Position numbers and translations under genes: made by a program. 64,000 nucleotides of DNA from Solirubrobacter deserti (GTDB lineage: Bacteria; Actinomycetota; Thermoleophilia; Solirubrobacterales; Solirubrobacteraceae), in contig NZ_QPKJ02000002.1 of assembly GCF_003344625.1 (NCBI RefSeq), forward strand, positions 186,001-250,000, given 5' to 3'. Below, in pieces: positions 1 through 8,339 of this stretch (positions within the stretch are counted from its first letter, which is position 1; each line of letters starts with the position of its first letter). The notes under the pieces are model-generated. The model was given only the letters and a program-made list of their open reading frames with translations, ran no database searches and was not told the DNA's origin.

Positions 1-1
1 G

Positions 2-1498
2 GGCGTCGTCGGGCCCAACGGCGCGGGCAAGTCGACGCTGCTGCGGCTGTTGGCGGGCGTCGACGCTCCCGATGCCGGGGACGTGCGGCTCACCACCGGC
101 ACGGCCGGCTACCTCCCGCAGGAGCCGGACCGCCGGCCCGGCGAGAAGCTGCAGGACTACCTCGCGCGGCGCACCGGCGTGGCCGCCGGCGAGGCGCGCA
201 TGGAAAAGGCCGCCGCCGACTTGGCCTCCGGAGGCGGGGGTGAGGATTACTCCGAGGCGCTGGAGGCGTGGCTGGCGCTCGGCGGCGCCGACCTCGAGCA
301 GCGCGCGGAGACCGTCCTGCGCGACCTCGGGCTGGACCCGGCGCTGCTGGACCTGGAGACCGTCGCGCTGTCCGGCGGCCAGGCCGCGCGCGCTTCACTG
401 GCCGCGATCCTGCTCAGCCGCTTCGACGTCCTGCTGCTCGACGAGCCGACCAACGATCTTGACTTCGACGGCCTCGCGCGCCTGGAGCGCTTCGTCGCCG
501 AGCGCCCGGGCGGCGCCGTGATCGTCTCCCACGACCGCGCGTTCCTGGACCGCACCGTCACGCGCGTGCTGGAGATCGACGAGATCGCGCACACCGCGGC
601 CGAGTACGGCGGCGGCTGGGCCGGCTACCTCGAGCTGCGCGCGACCGCCGCGCGCCACGAGAAGGAGCGCTTCGACGCGTACTCCGCCCAGCGCGACCGG
701 CTCACCCAACGCGTGAACCGCCAGCGCCAGTGGTCCGAGACGGGCGTCAAGAAGGCGAAGGGCTCGGACCCCGACAAGTCGCTGGTCGCGCGGCGCGCCG
801 AGCGCTCGGAGAAGCAGGCGGGCAAGGTGCGGGCGTCGGAGAAGGCGCTGGAGCGGCTGGACGTGGTGGACAAGCCGTGGAAGCGCTGGGAGCTGCAGCT
901 GCGCTTCGGGGGCGGTGAGCGCTCCGGCGACGTCACCGTGCGCCTCGACGACGCGCTGCTCCGGCGCGGTTCGTTCGCGCTCGGCCCGCTGTCGTTGGAG
1001 CTGGCGTGGGGCGAACGGGTGGCGCTGGTCGGGCCGAACGGGTCCGGCAAGACGACGCTCGTCCAGGCGCTGATCGGCGCGCTGGAGCCGGCGGCGGGCA
1101 CGCGCTGGATCGGCCCGGGCGTGCGCGTCGGCACGCTCGACCAGGCCCGTGCGGGCTTCGACGGCGCCGGCACGCTGGTGGACGCGTTCGTCGAGCAGAG
1201 TCAGATGACGCTGCAGGAAGCCCGGTCGCTGTTGGCCAAGTTCGGGCTCGAGTCCGACGAGGTCAACCGGGAGGCGCGGTCGCTCTCACCCGGCGAGCGC
1301 ACGCGGGCCTCGCTGGCGCTGCTGATGGCCACCGACGTCAACTTCCTCGTGCTCGACGAGCCCACCAACCACCTCGACCTGCCCGCGATCGAGCAGCTCG
1401 AGGTGGCGCTGGAGTCCTACGACGGCACGCTGCTGCTGGTCACGCACGACCGCGGGTTGCTCGAGGCCGTGCGCGTGGACCGCACGATCAAGCTCTAG
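2..1498 (+). CDS. ABC-F family ATP-binding protein, 5' end outside window
   Basis: This is a soluble tandem-ATPase protein of the ABC-F class, which acts on the ribosome (translation rescue or antibiotic protection) rather than in transport. The reading frame is open from base 2, where the first Walker A (GPNGAGKST) is already under way, so the N-terminus lies outside the window. In order one sees signature LSGGQ, Walker B VLLLDEPTNDLD, a basic linker rich in R and K, a second Walker A (GPNGSGKTT), signature LSPGE and Walker B LVLDEPTNHLD. There are no membrane segments. The duplicated cassette and the NDLD/NHLD Walker B ends are typical of ABC-F. The subgroup cannot be fixed from sequence alone. 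Its stop overlaps the convergent mscS-like gene by 11 bases. Confidence 0.93.
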   Translation, partial: GVVGPNGAGKSTLLRLLAGVDAPDAGDVRLTTGTAGYLPQEPDRRPGEKLQDYLARRTGVAAGEARMEKAAADLASGGGGEDYSEALEAWLALGGADLEQRAETVLRDLGLDPALLDLETVALSGGQAARASLAAILLSRFDVLLLDEPTNDLDFDGLARLERFVAERPGGAVIVSHDRAFLDRTVTRVLEIDEIAHTAAEYGGGWAGYLELRATAARHEKERFDAYSAQRDRLTQRVNRQRQWSETGVKKAKGSDPDKSLVARRAERSEKQAGKVRASEKALERLDVVDKPWKRWELQLRFGGGERSGDVTVRLDDALLRRGSFALGPLSLELAWGERVALVGPNGSGKTTLVQALIGALEPAAGTRWIGPGVRVGTLDQARAGFDGAGTLVDAFVEQSQMTLQEARSLLAKFGLESDEVNREARSLSPGERTRASLALLMATDVNFLVLDEPTNHLDLPAIEQLEVALESYDGTLLLVTHDRGLLEAVRVDRTIKL

Positions 1499-2492
1499 AC
1501 GGCGCCTCGCGGTGCCAGACCGTCTGCTGCGGGAACGGGATCTCGATCCCCTCCTGCTCGAAGACGGCCTTGATGCGGCGGCGCAGCTCGCGGGAGACGC
1601 GGAACTGCTCGGACGGGCGCGTCTTGACCACGAGCCGGATCACGACGCCGTTCGCGCCCAGCCGCTCGACGCCCCACACCTCCGGCTGCTCGATCACGTC
1701 CGCGTCCTCGCGCGCGATCTCGTCCGCGACCTTGGCGATCACGGCCTCGGCGTGGTCGATGTCGGTGTCGTACGCGACCTCGATGTCGATCAGCGCGCGC
1801 GACCAGTGCTGGGACTGGTTGCCGACGCGTCGGATCTCGCCGTTCGGGACGTGCCACAGCGTGCCGTCGACGGAGCGCAGCCGGGTGGTGCGCAGCGAGA
1901 CGGCGTCGACGACGCCTGAGGTCTGGTTGTCGAGGTCGACGATGTCGCCGACGCCGAACTGGTCCTCGACGAGGATGAACACGCCGGACAGGAAGTCCTT
2001 GACCAGCGACTGCGCGCCGAAGCCGAGCGCGACGCCGAGGATGCCGGCGCCCGCGATCAGCGGGCCGAGGTTGATCCCGAGCTCGCCCAGGATCATGAAG
2101 ATCGCGACCGTGTAGATCACGAACGTGATCAGCGAGCGCAGGACGCTGGTGAGGGCGTCGATGCGCTGCTCGGAGCGCAGCGAGTGCTCCTGCGTCTGCA
2201 GCAGCGCGGCGGGCGCCGCCGCGCGCATCGCGCCGACGCGCTCCTGGATCGCGCCGGAACTCAGCGTGCGCAGCATGCTCTTCACGCCGCGTCGCGCCAG
2301 TCGGTTCACGAGCCACGCGATGACCAGGATCGCGAGGATCGTCAGCGGTTTCCCGATGATGAAGTCAGCCACATCCGCCAGCGTGCGGTTCTCCGTCCAC
2401 TCCAGGACGTTGCGACAGAACCAGCCCGGCTCCTCACCACACGTGAGGCGCACCTGCTCGGCGGAGACGGCCGCGAAGGTCGTCTCGAGCAT
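1488..2492 (-). CDS. MscS-family mechanosensitive ion channel
   Basis: Small-conductance mechanosensitive channel that would release solutes on osmotic downshock from the inner membrane. The C-terminal two thirds carry the MscS core: a Gly/Ala-rich pore helix (GAGILGVALGFGAQSLVKDF) followed by the beta domain with FGVGDIVDLDN, LRSVDGTLWHVPNGEI and a C-terminal alpha/beta cap. Hydrophobic segments near residues 40-60 and 115-150 supply the helices ahead of the pore. I chose the ATG at 2492 (MLETTFAAVS). An in-frame ATG at 2543 would add 17 Arg-rich residues but has an AGGGG run directly abutting it. The gene lies 60 bases downstream of the transpeptidase on the same strand. Confidence 0.9.
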   Translation of the reverse strand: MLETTFAAVSAEQVRLTCGEEPGWFCRNVLEWTENRTLADVADFIIGKPLTILAILVIAWLVNRLARRGVKSMLRTLSSGAIQERVGAMRAAAPAALLQTQEHSLRSEQRIDALTSVLRSLITFVIYTVAIFMILGELGINLGPLIAGAGILGVALGFGAQSLVKDFLSGVFILVEDQFGVGDIVDLDNQTSGVVDAVSLRTTRLRSVDGTLWHVPNGEIRRVGNQSQHWSRALIDIEVAYDTDIDHAEAVIAKVADEIAREDADVIEQPEVWGVERLGANGVVIRLVVKTRPSEQFRVSRELRRRIKAVFEQEGIEIPFPQQTVWHREAPSRA

Positions 2493-2552
2493 GCCTTCGA
2501 CCCTAGCGAGGCGAGTGGACGCCGCAACGCGGCGCCCACCCATCCCCTCACA

Positions 2553-4556
2553 TCAGCGCTGCGGCTTGACCACGAGCGCGGAGCCGCCGCCGCGGCGGAC
2601 CGGCTCGGCGGCCGCGAGCATCCGGCCGCGGTCGAAGAACTCGATGCCGGTGACGGCGCCGATCTCCGCCTGGTCGGTGCCGAACGCGTGTCCGTAGCGC
2701 GTCCGCAGCGCCTCCTTGTCGGCGGCGAAGCCGGGCTCGGCGATGCTGGTCGCGCCGTTGCGCTGCGACGCGCGCGGCGCCGCGATCGCCGCCGGCAGGT
2801 CCTTGCCGAACTCCAGCCGCTCGAGCAGCGTCTGCAGGACGGTCGTGATGATCATCGAGCCGCCCGGGGACCCGACCGCCAGGAACGGCCGGCCGTTGCG
2901 GGTGACGATCGTGGGCGCCATCGAGCTGCGCGGGCGCTTGCCGCCCTGGGCCCGGTTGGGCGCGGTCAACGAGTTGAAGTCGAAGTCGGTCAGCTCGTTG
3001 TTGAGCAGCATGCCCGTGCCCGGGACGACGATGCCGTTGCCGCCCGTGGACTCGACCGTGAACGTGTACGAGACGACCATGCCGTCGTCGTCGGCGATCG
3101 TCAGGTGCGTGGTCGACGGGCCTTCCATGCTCTCGGGTGCGACGCCCGCGGGGCCGCAGTAGTCGTCGCCCGGCACCGCGGCGTTGACGGCGGTGTCGGT
3201 GATCAGCGCGCGGCGCACGTCCGCGAACGGCTGCGAGAGCAGGCAGTCCAGCGGCAGCGGCTTCACGTAGGCCGGGTCGCCGAGGTACTTGTTGCGGTCG
3301 GCGAACGCGTAGCGGCTCGCCTCCAGGTAGCGGTGCAGCGCCTGGGTGCGGTCGGCGCCGAGCGGCTGGTAGCCCTCGAGGATGTTGAGCGCCTCGCCGA
3401 CGGTCGAGCCGCCGCTGGACGGTGGGCCCATGCCCCAGACCTCGAGGCCCTTGTAGTCGACCTTGGTCGGCTTGCGCTCGATCGCGCGGTAGTTCGCGAT
3501 GTCCTGCTCGGTGATCAGGCCGGGCCGCCACGTGTGGTTGGCGGTCGGGGCGGTGGGCGGCTTCTGCGCCGCCTGCGCGATCGCGCGGGCGAGCGGGCCG
3601 CGGTAGAACGCGTCGGCGCCGAAGCGGGCGATGTACTCGTACGTGCGCGCGAGGTCGGGGTTGCGCAGCGTGCTGCCGACGTCCCGCGGCGTGCCGTCGG
3701 GGTCGAGGTAGATCGCCGCGGTGCTCGGGATGTCGTCGAAGTAGTCGACGTTCGGCGTCGTCTGGTCGAAGAACGTCTGGTCGACGGTGAAGCCTCGCCG
3801 CGCGACGTCGATGGCCGGCTGCAGCAGCTTGCGCAGCGGCTTGCTGCCATAGCGGTCGAGGGCGAGCTCCCACTTGGCGACGGTGCCCGGCACGCCCGCC
3901 GAGAGCCCGCTGTAGCGCGCGTCGGCGAATGGCAGCGGCGTGCCGTTCTCGAAGAACGAGTCCGGCCGCATCGCGGCGCCCGCGGTCTCGCGGCCGTCGA
4001 TCGTCGTCACGTGCCCGCGCGGCGTCCGGATGACCATGAAGCCCCCGCCGCCGATGCCGGCGCTGAACGGCTCGGTCACGCCGAGGACGCCCGCCGCCGC
4101 GACGGCCGCGTCGACGGCGTTGCCGCCCTTGCGCAGCGTGTCGATCGCCGCGTCGGTGGCGAGCAGGTCGACCGTCGCGGCCGCGCCGCCGGAGCCGACC
4201 GCGGTCGGGACCTTCTGGGGCGTGCCGCCGTGTCCGCCGCCGGGGTGGCCGCCGCCGTGGTGGCCGCCGCCCGGATGGCCACCACCGGGACCGCCGCCCT
4301 GGCCGCCGCCACCGTGGTGGCCGCCGCCGGGCCGGCCGCCCTGGCCGCCGCCGCTGTCGCGGCCGCCGCCGGGCCGGCCGCCCTGGCCCCCGCCGCTGTC
4401 GCGGCCGCCGCGCTCGCCGCCTTGCTGGCCGCCGCCCGGCTTGCCCTGCTCCTGCCCCGGCCTGTCGCGATCGCGATCAACCGCGCCGGCCGCAGCCGCG
4501 GTCGCTCCCGAGACCGCGATCGCCAAGGCGATCGTCGGCAACAGAGTGCGTCTCAT
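2553..4556 (-). CDS. ggt: Secreted gamma-glutamyltranspeptidase with Gly/His-rich leader
   Basis: Hydrolyses or transfers gamma-glutamyl groups from glutathione and related peptides outside the membrane. A signal peptide (residues 1-25, ending near AAAAGAV) is followed by about 90 residues of Gly/Arg/Gln and then Gly/His/Pro repeats (GGGH, PGGGHH). The catalytic proenzyme begins near residue 120. The self-cleaving nucleophile is Thr482 in TTHLT, and the small subunit shows the family motifs GMLLNNE and GSPGGSMI. Cleavage would give subunits of about 360 and 185 residues. The ATG at 4556 is preferred over the GTG at 4559 because GGAGG ends six bases before it. The long His-rich segment is not part of the usual family and may bind metal. 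Confidence 0.92.
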   Translation of the reverse strand: MRRTLLPTIALAIAVSGATAAAAGAVDRDRDRPGQEQGKPGGGQQGGERGGRDSGGGQGGRPGGGRDSGGGQGGRPGGGHHGGGGQGGGPGGGHPGGGHHGGGHPGGGHGGTPQKVPTAVGSGGAAATVDLLATDAAIDTLRKGGNAVDAAVAAAGVLGVTEPFSAGIGGGGFMVIRTPRGHVTTIDGRETAGAAMRPDSFFENGTPLPFADARYSGLSAGVPGTVAKWELALDRYGSKPLRKLLQPAIDVARRGFTVDQTFFDQTTPNVDYFDDIPSTAAIYLDPDGTPRDVGSTLRNPDLARTYEYIARFGADAFYRGPLARAIAQAAQKPPTAPTANHTWRPGLITEQDIANYRAIERKPTKVDYKGLEVWGMGPPSSGGSTVGEALNILEGYQPLGADRTQALHRYLEASRYAFADRNKYLGDPAYVKPLPLDCLLSQPFADVRRALITDTAVNAAVPGDDYCGPAGVAPESMEGPSTTHLTIADDDGMVVSYTFTVESTGGNGIVVPGTGMLLNNELTDFDFNSLTAPNRAQGGKRPRSSMAPTIVTRNGRPFLAVGSPGGSMIITTVLQTLLERLEFGKDLPAAIAAPRASQRNGATSIAEPGFAADKEALRTRYGHAFGTDQAEIGAVTGIEFFDRGRMLAAAEPVRRGGGSALVVKPQR
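4321..4404 (-). repeat. 42-bp tandem repeat in ggt leader
   Basis: Two head-to-tail 42-base units (4321-4362 and 4363-4404) differ by a single base. Read on the minus strand they encode a 14-residue Gly/Arg/Gln unit (RDSGGGQGGRPGGG) twice in the low-complexity leader of the transpeptidase. Such in-frame units can change copy number by slippage without breaking the gene. Confidence 0.85.
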
Positions 4557-4611
4557 CACCGTCCTCCCGTCAGATGGTCCGTGGCGGGACAGTACCCGCT
4601 GGTCGGACCCG

Positions 4612-4617
4612 TAAGCT
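4612..4617 (+). promoter_or_regulatory. -10 box for leaderless 4625 gene
   Basis: TAAGCT sits exactly seven bases before the ATG at 4625, with no Shine-Dalgarno between. This spacing places the transcription start at or next to the start codon, as in actinobacterial leaderless genes. No good -35 is visible. Confidence 0.45.
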
Positions 4618-4624
4618 GCGGCCG

Positions 4625-5170
4625 ATGTCGGAGGTCGTCGTCTTCCACCACGCGCGGGGCCTCACGCCGGACGTGCTGGCCTTCGCCGCGGCGTTGCGCA
4701 GCGCGGGCCACGAGGCCCACACGCCCGACCTCTACGACGGCGCGACGTTCACCACGCTTGACGAAGGGCTGGCCCACGCCGAGGCGATCGGGTTCCCGAC
4801 CCTGCTCGAACGCGGCCGCCGCGCGGCCGACGCGCTCGCCGCCGACCTCGTCTACATCGGCTTCTCGCTCGGCGCCCTCCCGGCGCAGCTGCTGGCGCAG
4901 ACCCGCCCGGGCGCCAGCGCCGCGGTCCTCGCGCACTCGTGCGTCCCACCCGCAAAGTTCGGCGGCGAGTGGCCGGCCGAGATCCCGCTCCAGCTGCACC
5001 TGACCGAGCACGACCCGCTGGCGCTGCCGCCGAACACGGATCTCGAAGCCGCTCGCGCGCTCGCCGCCTCCGGCGCGGCCGAGCTGTTCCTGTACCCGGG
5101 CACCGACCACTTCTTCGACGCGGAGACCATGACGGTGTTCACCGAGCGCGTGCTCGCGTTCCTGCGGTGA
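4625..5170 (+). CDS. Dienelactone hydrolase-family alpha/beta hydrolase
   Basis: Small cytoplasmic alpha/beta hydrolase of 181 residues, the size range of dienelactone hydrolases. It opens with the family-like EVVVFHHARGLTPDV strand. The nucleophile elbow is GFSLGA, with Ser rather than the Cys of true dienelactone hydrolase. The catalytic His is in GTDHFFD near the C-terminus, with an acid probably in TEHDP. The substrate cannot be told and an esterase role is likely. The ATG at 4625 is preferred to an upstream GTG because it follows a TAAGCT box and the upstream extension is Arg/Pro-rich noise. The gene diverges from the transpeptidase with 68 bases between the starts. Confidence 0.85.
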   Translation: MSEVVVFHHARGLTPDVLAFAAALRSAGHEAHTPDLYDGATFTTLDEGLAHAEAIGFPTLLERGRRAADALAADLVYIGFSLGALPAQLLAQTRPGASAAVLAHSCVPPAKFGGEWPAEIPLQLHLTEHDPLALPPNTDLEAARALAASGAAELFLYPGTDHFFDAETMTVFTERVLAFLR

Positions 5171-5196
5171 TCCCGTAGGCGCGCACAGCCGGACCC

Positions 5197-6111
5197 GTGG
5201 CGATGGAACGGGTCCGTGCCGCACTGCTCGAAGCCGACGTCGTCGTCCCGCACACGGACGCTGACGGGCTCGCCGCGGGCGCCCTCGCCCTGCGCGCACG
5301 AGGTGAACAGGCGGCGGCCGCCGCGCTGTTCGGGCGCGGGGAGAACCCGTGGACGACGCCGCCCGCGGGCATGCCCGCGCTCCTGGACTGGGGTGTGCGC
5401 GCGTTCGCCGGGCCGGCGGTGATCGTCGACCACCACGCGCCCGAGGCCGAGCCGACCGCCGAGCAGGTGCTGCTGAGCGGGTTCGGCGAGGACACGTCGA
5501 CCTCGGCGCTGATGCGGCGCGTGCTGCCCGACCAGCCGGCGTGGCTCGCCGCCGTGGGCGCGGTCGGCGACCTGGGCGACAAGGGCTTCGCGCTGCCGGA
5601 GTGCGCGGGCGCGCCGAAGACCGCCGTCCGCAAGCTCGTCCCGCTGGTCAACGCGCCGCGCCGCGGCCCAGGCCTCGACGGCGTCCGCACCGCGCTCGCG
5701 CTGCTGGTCGAGCACGACGACCCCAAGGCAGCGCTCGCCGACCCGCGCATCGCGGAGCTCGAGGCCGCCCGCGACGCCTGGCGCGCGGACTGGGAGCGCG
5801 TCCGCCGCACCGCGCCCGCGGTGGGCGAGCGCGTCGCCGTCGTGCGCTTCAGCTCGTCCTACCAGCTGCACGGCCTCACGGCCCAGATGTGGGCCAAGCG
5901 GCTCGCGCCGCGCCCGGTACTGGCGGCCAACGACGGTTACGTGGACGGCCGCGTGCACTTCTCGATCCGCGGTGGCGAGGGCGACCTGCGCGAGCTGCTC
6001 CGCACGGCGCTGCCCGACCAGCAGGGCGAGTTCGCCCACGGCCACCCGCGCGCGACGGGCGGCTCGATCGCGCCCGACGAGTTCGAGCGCCTGCTCGACG
6101 CGTTGAAGTAG
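5197..6111 (+). CDS. DHH-family phosphoesterase-like protein
   Basis: About 304 residues with the layout of DHH/DHHA1 phosphoesterases (RecJ, NrnA relatives). The N-terminal metal motif appears as HTDADGLAAG and the namesake DHH motif as VDHHAPE. A further conserved stretch (AVGAVGDLGDKG) follows, and the C-terminal DHHA1-like end is GHPRATGGSI. Relatives cleave single-stranded DNA, nanoRNA or cyclic dinucleotides with Mn2+. The first motif reads H-T-D-A-D where D-x-D is usual, which is intact here. A GTG at 5197 and an ATG at 5203 both fit as start. The gene is transcribed with the hydrolase upstream (26-base gap). Confidence 0.75.
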   Translation: MAMERVRAALLEADVVVPHTDADGLAAGALALRARGEQAAAAALFGRGENPWTTPPAGMPALLDWGVRAFAGPAVIVDHHAPEAEPTAEQVLLSGFGEDTSTSALMRRVLPDQPAWLAAVGAVGDLGDKGFALPECAGAPKTAVRKLVPLVNAPRRGPGLDGVRTALALLVEHDDPKAALADPRIAELEAARDAWRADWERVRRTAPAVGERVAVVRFSSSYQLHGLTAQMWAKRLAPRPVLAANDGYVDGRVHFSIRGGEGDLRELLRTALPDQQGEFAHGHPRATGGSIAPDEFERLLDALK

Positions 6112-6187
6112 CGGCCGCGCCGCTCGTCTCATTGCGATCGGCGCCGCGACGTTACTCGCCGACCGGCAGCCTCCACGGCGCGGACGA

Positions 6188-6193
6188 TACGTT
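6188..6193 (+). promoter_or_regulatory. -10 box for leaderless J-domain gene
   Basis: TACGTT lies six bases before the GTG at 6200 and no ribosome binding site intervenes, so transcription probably begins at the start codon. Confidence 0.42.
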
Positions 6194-6199
6194 GTCCGC

Positions 6200-6535
6200 G
6201 TGCGCAGAGACCCGTATCGCGTGCTCGGCCTCCCACACGGCGCGTCGCCCGCGCTCGTGCTCGACCGCTACCGGGAGCTGGTCAAGGTGCACCACCCGGA
6301 CCGCAACGGCGGCTCGGCGGAGTCGACCGCGCGCTTCCAGGAGATCCAGCTCGCGTTCGAGGAGCTGCGCGCGCGGCCCGCGCCCGAGGGATCGATCGAC
6401 GAGCGCCTGGCCAAGCTCGAGCAGGAGCTCGGCGGCCCGCAACGCCGCGAACGCGGGCCGGACCCGTCCGTCACCCGCGTCACCACGCTCATTGACGGGC
6501 TCGACGACCTCGCGACGAGCCTCGACAAGCTCTAG
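6200..6535 (+). CDS. Small J-domain (DnaJ-like) protein
   Basis: A 111-residue protein whose first 65 residues form a J-domain: DPYRVLGLPHGAS, the invariant HPD in KVHHPDRNGGS, and an amphipathic helix IV-like stretch (FQEIQLAFEELRA). J-domains stimulate Hsp70 ATPase activity. The remaining half is charged, with no zinc finger or Gly/Phe region, so this is a class C J-protein rather than DnaJ itself. Its TAG shares three bases with the stop codon of the convergent PAAR gene through the palindrome CTAG. Start is the GTG at 6200. Confidence 0.86.
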   Translation: MRRDPYRVLGLPHGASPALVLDRYRELVKVHHPDRNGGSAESTARFQEIQLAFEELRARPAPEGSIDERLAKLEQELGGPQRRERGPDPSVTRVTTLIDGLDDLATSLDKL

Positions 6536-6819
6536 TTGATCATCACGCCGGGGTAGCCCGCGACGATCACGCCGCCGTGTGCCGTCATGTCGCCCATGCG
6601 CGCGGCCGGCTTGCCGCCGATCATCACGGTGGGAGAGCCCATGATGATCGTGTCGGGCGGGCCGACGCAGGTGCACATGTCACCCATGCGGGCGGCGGGC
6701 AACCCGCCGATCAGCACCATCGGGGCGCCCGGAGGAAGGATCGGGCCGCCGACGTGCGGCTTCGGCCCGTCGAACATCGGGCACGTGTGCATGTCGGTGA
6801 CACGAGCGGCTGGTGGCAT
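6532..6819 (-). CDS. PAAR-domain protein (contractile injection spike tip)
   Basis: A 95-residue protein consisting solely of a PAAR domain. The P-A-A-R motif appears three times (PPAARVTDMHTC, LPAARMGDMCTC, KPAARMGDMTAHGG), separated by beta-rich turns such as GGPILPPGAP and MGSPTVMIGG, and it ends in GVMIN. PAAR proteins cap the VgrG/spike of type VI secretion and related contractile systems and bind a metal ion through Cys/His residues. No VgrG, sheath or baseplate gene is present in the window, although an exported Hcp-like gene lies 2.4 kb away. The ATG at 6819 is the only start that matches the family N-terminus. Confidence 0.9.
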   Translation of the reverse strand: MPPAARVTDMHTCPMFDGPKPHVGGPILPPGAPMVLIGGLPAARMGDMCTCVGPPDTIIMGSPTVMIGGKPAARMGDMTAHGGVIVAGYPGVMIN

Positions 6820-6924
6820 CGCGGACGATTGTCCCGGCTCGGGGCGCTCCGCGCAACTGTGGCCGATGTCTCTATTGGGTGACGGAGGGACTGAAAAGCG
6901 TCGCCGCGCGGGTACCTGCGCCGT

Positions 6925-8022
6925 GTGACCGACGAACGACGCGGAGGCCTCAACCGCGCCGGCTCCATCGCGTGGTCGGCGCTCGGCGTCGCGCTGCTCG
7001 TCCTGCTCGCCGGTTGGGCGATCGGCAAGCTGATGGCCGTCGTGCTGCCGATCGCGGTCGCCGTGCTGCTGGCGACGCTGTTGCGGCCGATCGCGACCAA
7101 GCTCGAGCAGCGGCGGGTCAAGCCCTCGATCGCGGCGACGATCTCCGTGCTGCTGGCCGTGCTCCTGCTGTGCGGGCTGATCGCGCTGATCCTGCCGCCG
7201 TTCATCGCCAAGCTCGCCGACCTCGGGTCGAGCCTGGAGGAGGGCGTCAAGCGCGTGGCCTACTCGCTCGGCGAGAGCGTGGCCGGCATGGACCGCGCGG
7301 CCGTCGACCGCCAGCTCGAGTCGGCCGCCGACCGCGGCCGGGAGCGGCTCGGCGGTACCGCGATGGCCGCGACCACGTCGCTGGCCGGCGGGCTGGCGAG
7401 CATGGTGCTCGTCTTCTTCCTCGCGTTCTTCCTGGTCAAGGACGGGCGCCGGATGTGGGGGTGGGCGCTCGGGTCGCTGCCGCGCGAGCGCCGCGACGCG
7501 GTCAACGAGGTGGGCGAGCGCATGTGGAGCAACCTCACGGCGTACACGCGCGGGGTCGTGTTCGTCGCGACGGTCGACGCGCTCCTGATCGGCGCCGTCC
7601 TGCTGATCATGGGCATTCCGCTGGCCATGCCGCTGATCGTGCTGACGTGGGTCGCGGCGTTCTTCCCGATCATCGGCGCGATCGTCGCGGGCGCGGCGGC
7701 CGTGCTCGTCGCGCTCGTGAGCGGTGGAGCGACCGACGCGCTGGTCGTCCTCGGCGCGATCGTCGTCGTGCAGCAGGTCGAGGGCAACGTGCTCTATCCG
7801 GTCGTGGTCGGTCCGCGGCTGAAGCTGCACCCGGTCGTGGTGCTCGTGTCGGTCGCCGCGGGCGGGACGCTGGCCGGGATTCCGGGCGCGTTCCTCGCCG
7901 TCCCCGTCGCTACGGCGCTCAGCGCTCTGGCCGGCTACACCCGCGAACGCCGGGCCCAGCGCGAGCTGGCCGCAGCGCTGCCTCCCCGCCATGGCGTCAT
8001 GGTGGGCAACGGCACGACCTGA
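6925..8022 (+). CDS. AI-2E family permease (PerM/UPF0118)
   Basis: Integral membrane protein of 365 residues with about eight hydrophobic helices: two close pairs at the N-terminus, a central polar loop (residues 95-145), and a C-terminal run including FFLAFFLVKDG, WVAAFFPIIGA and QQVEGNVLYPVVVGPRLKLHP, which are hallmarks of the family. Members export autoinducer-2, sodium/protons or other small molecules, and the substrate here is unknown. A second member lies at 26183-27322. GTG start at 6925 with a GGGTAC element ten bases upstream and no Shine-Dalgarno. Confidence 0.92.
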   Translation: MTDERRGGLNRAGSIAWSALGVALLVLLAGWAIGKLMAVVLPIAVAVLLATLLRPIATKLEQRRVKPSIAATISVLLAVLLLCGLIALILPPFIAKLADLGSSLEEGVKRVAYSLGESVAGMDRAAVDRQLESAADRGRERLGGTAMAATTSLAGGLASMVLVFFLAFFLVKDGRRMWGWALGSLPRERRDAVNEVGERMWSNLTAYTRGVVFVATVDALLIGAVLLIMGIPLAMPLIVLTWVAAFFPIIGAIVAGAAAVLVALVSGGATDALVVLGAIVVVQQVEGNVLYPVVVGPRLKLHPVVVLVSVAAGGTLAGIPGAFLAVPVATALSALAGYTRERRAQRELAAALPPRHGVMVGNGTT

Positions 8023-8026
8023 CGGC

Positions 8027-8287
8027 TCAGCGCCCGTCGAGCGCCGCGTCGCGCAGCTCGGTCGACCGCAGGTGGATCTCTCGCGCCTGGGTCACCAGGC
8101 GGCGCGTCTTAACCTGGGTCTGCTGCGCTTCGCCGCGCATGCCCGCGGCGGTCTCCAGCAGGTCGAGGCGGCGTTCGAGCGCGCGCACGTCGTCGGACAC
8201 CTCGGCGAGCGCGTCGACGATCTCCTCCTGGGTCGCGACGAGCGCACGGAGCAGGCTGGTCAGTTCGTCGGGCACGGTCCAGAACAC
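8027..8287 (-). CDS. Small coiled-coil protein, unknown function
   Basis: An 86-residue charged protein with heptad-like spacing of Leu/Val through residues 8-50 (ELTSLLRALVATQEEIVDALAE, VRALERRLDLLE), predicted as a helical hairpin or coiled coil. It has no Cys, signal or membrane segment. I do not recognise a family. It lies convergent to the AI-2E permease (4-base gap) and divergent from the cyclodeaminase-like gene. GTG start at 8287; a GTG four codons later is also possible. Confidence 0.6.
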   Translation of the reverse strand: MFWTVPDELTSLLRALVATQEEIVDALAEVSDDVRALERRLDLLETAAGMRGEAQQTQVKTRRLVTQAREIHLRSTELRDAALDGR

Positions 8288-8339
8288 TACGTCGCAGGGG
8301 CCGCCGACGGTTCACGGAAATGTGCGAACGTCACACGCC

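Noticed and set aside
4321..4404. Possible CRISPR-like repeat
   Set aside because: Two contiguous 42-bp units without spacers, inside a coding sequence; it is a protein tandem repeat.
2184..5003. Open plus-strand frame of 939 codons over mscS, ggt and the hydrolase
   Set aside because: Runs antisense to two clear genes and out of frame with the third; Arg/Ala-rich without motifs.
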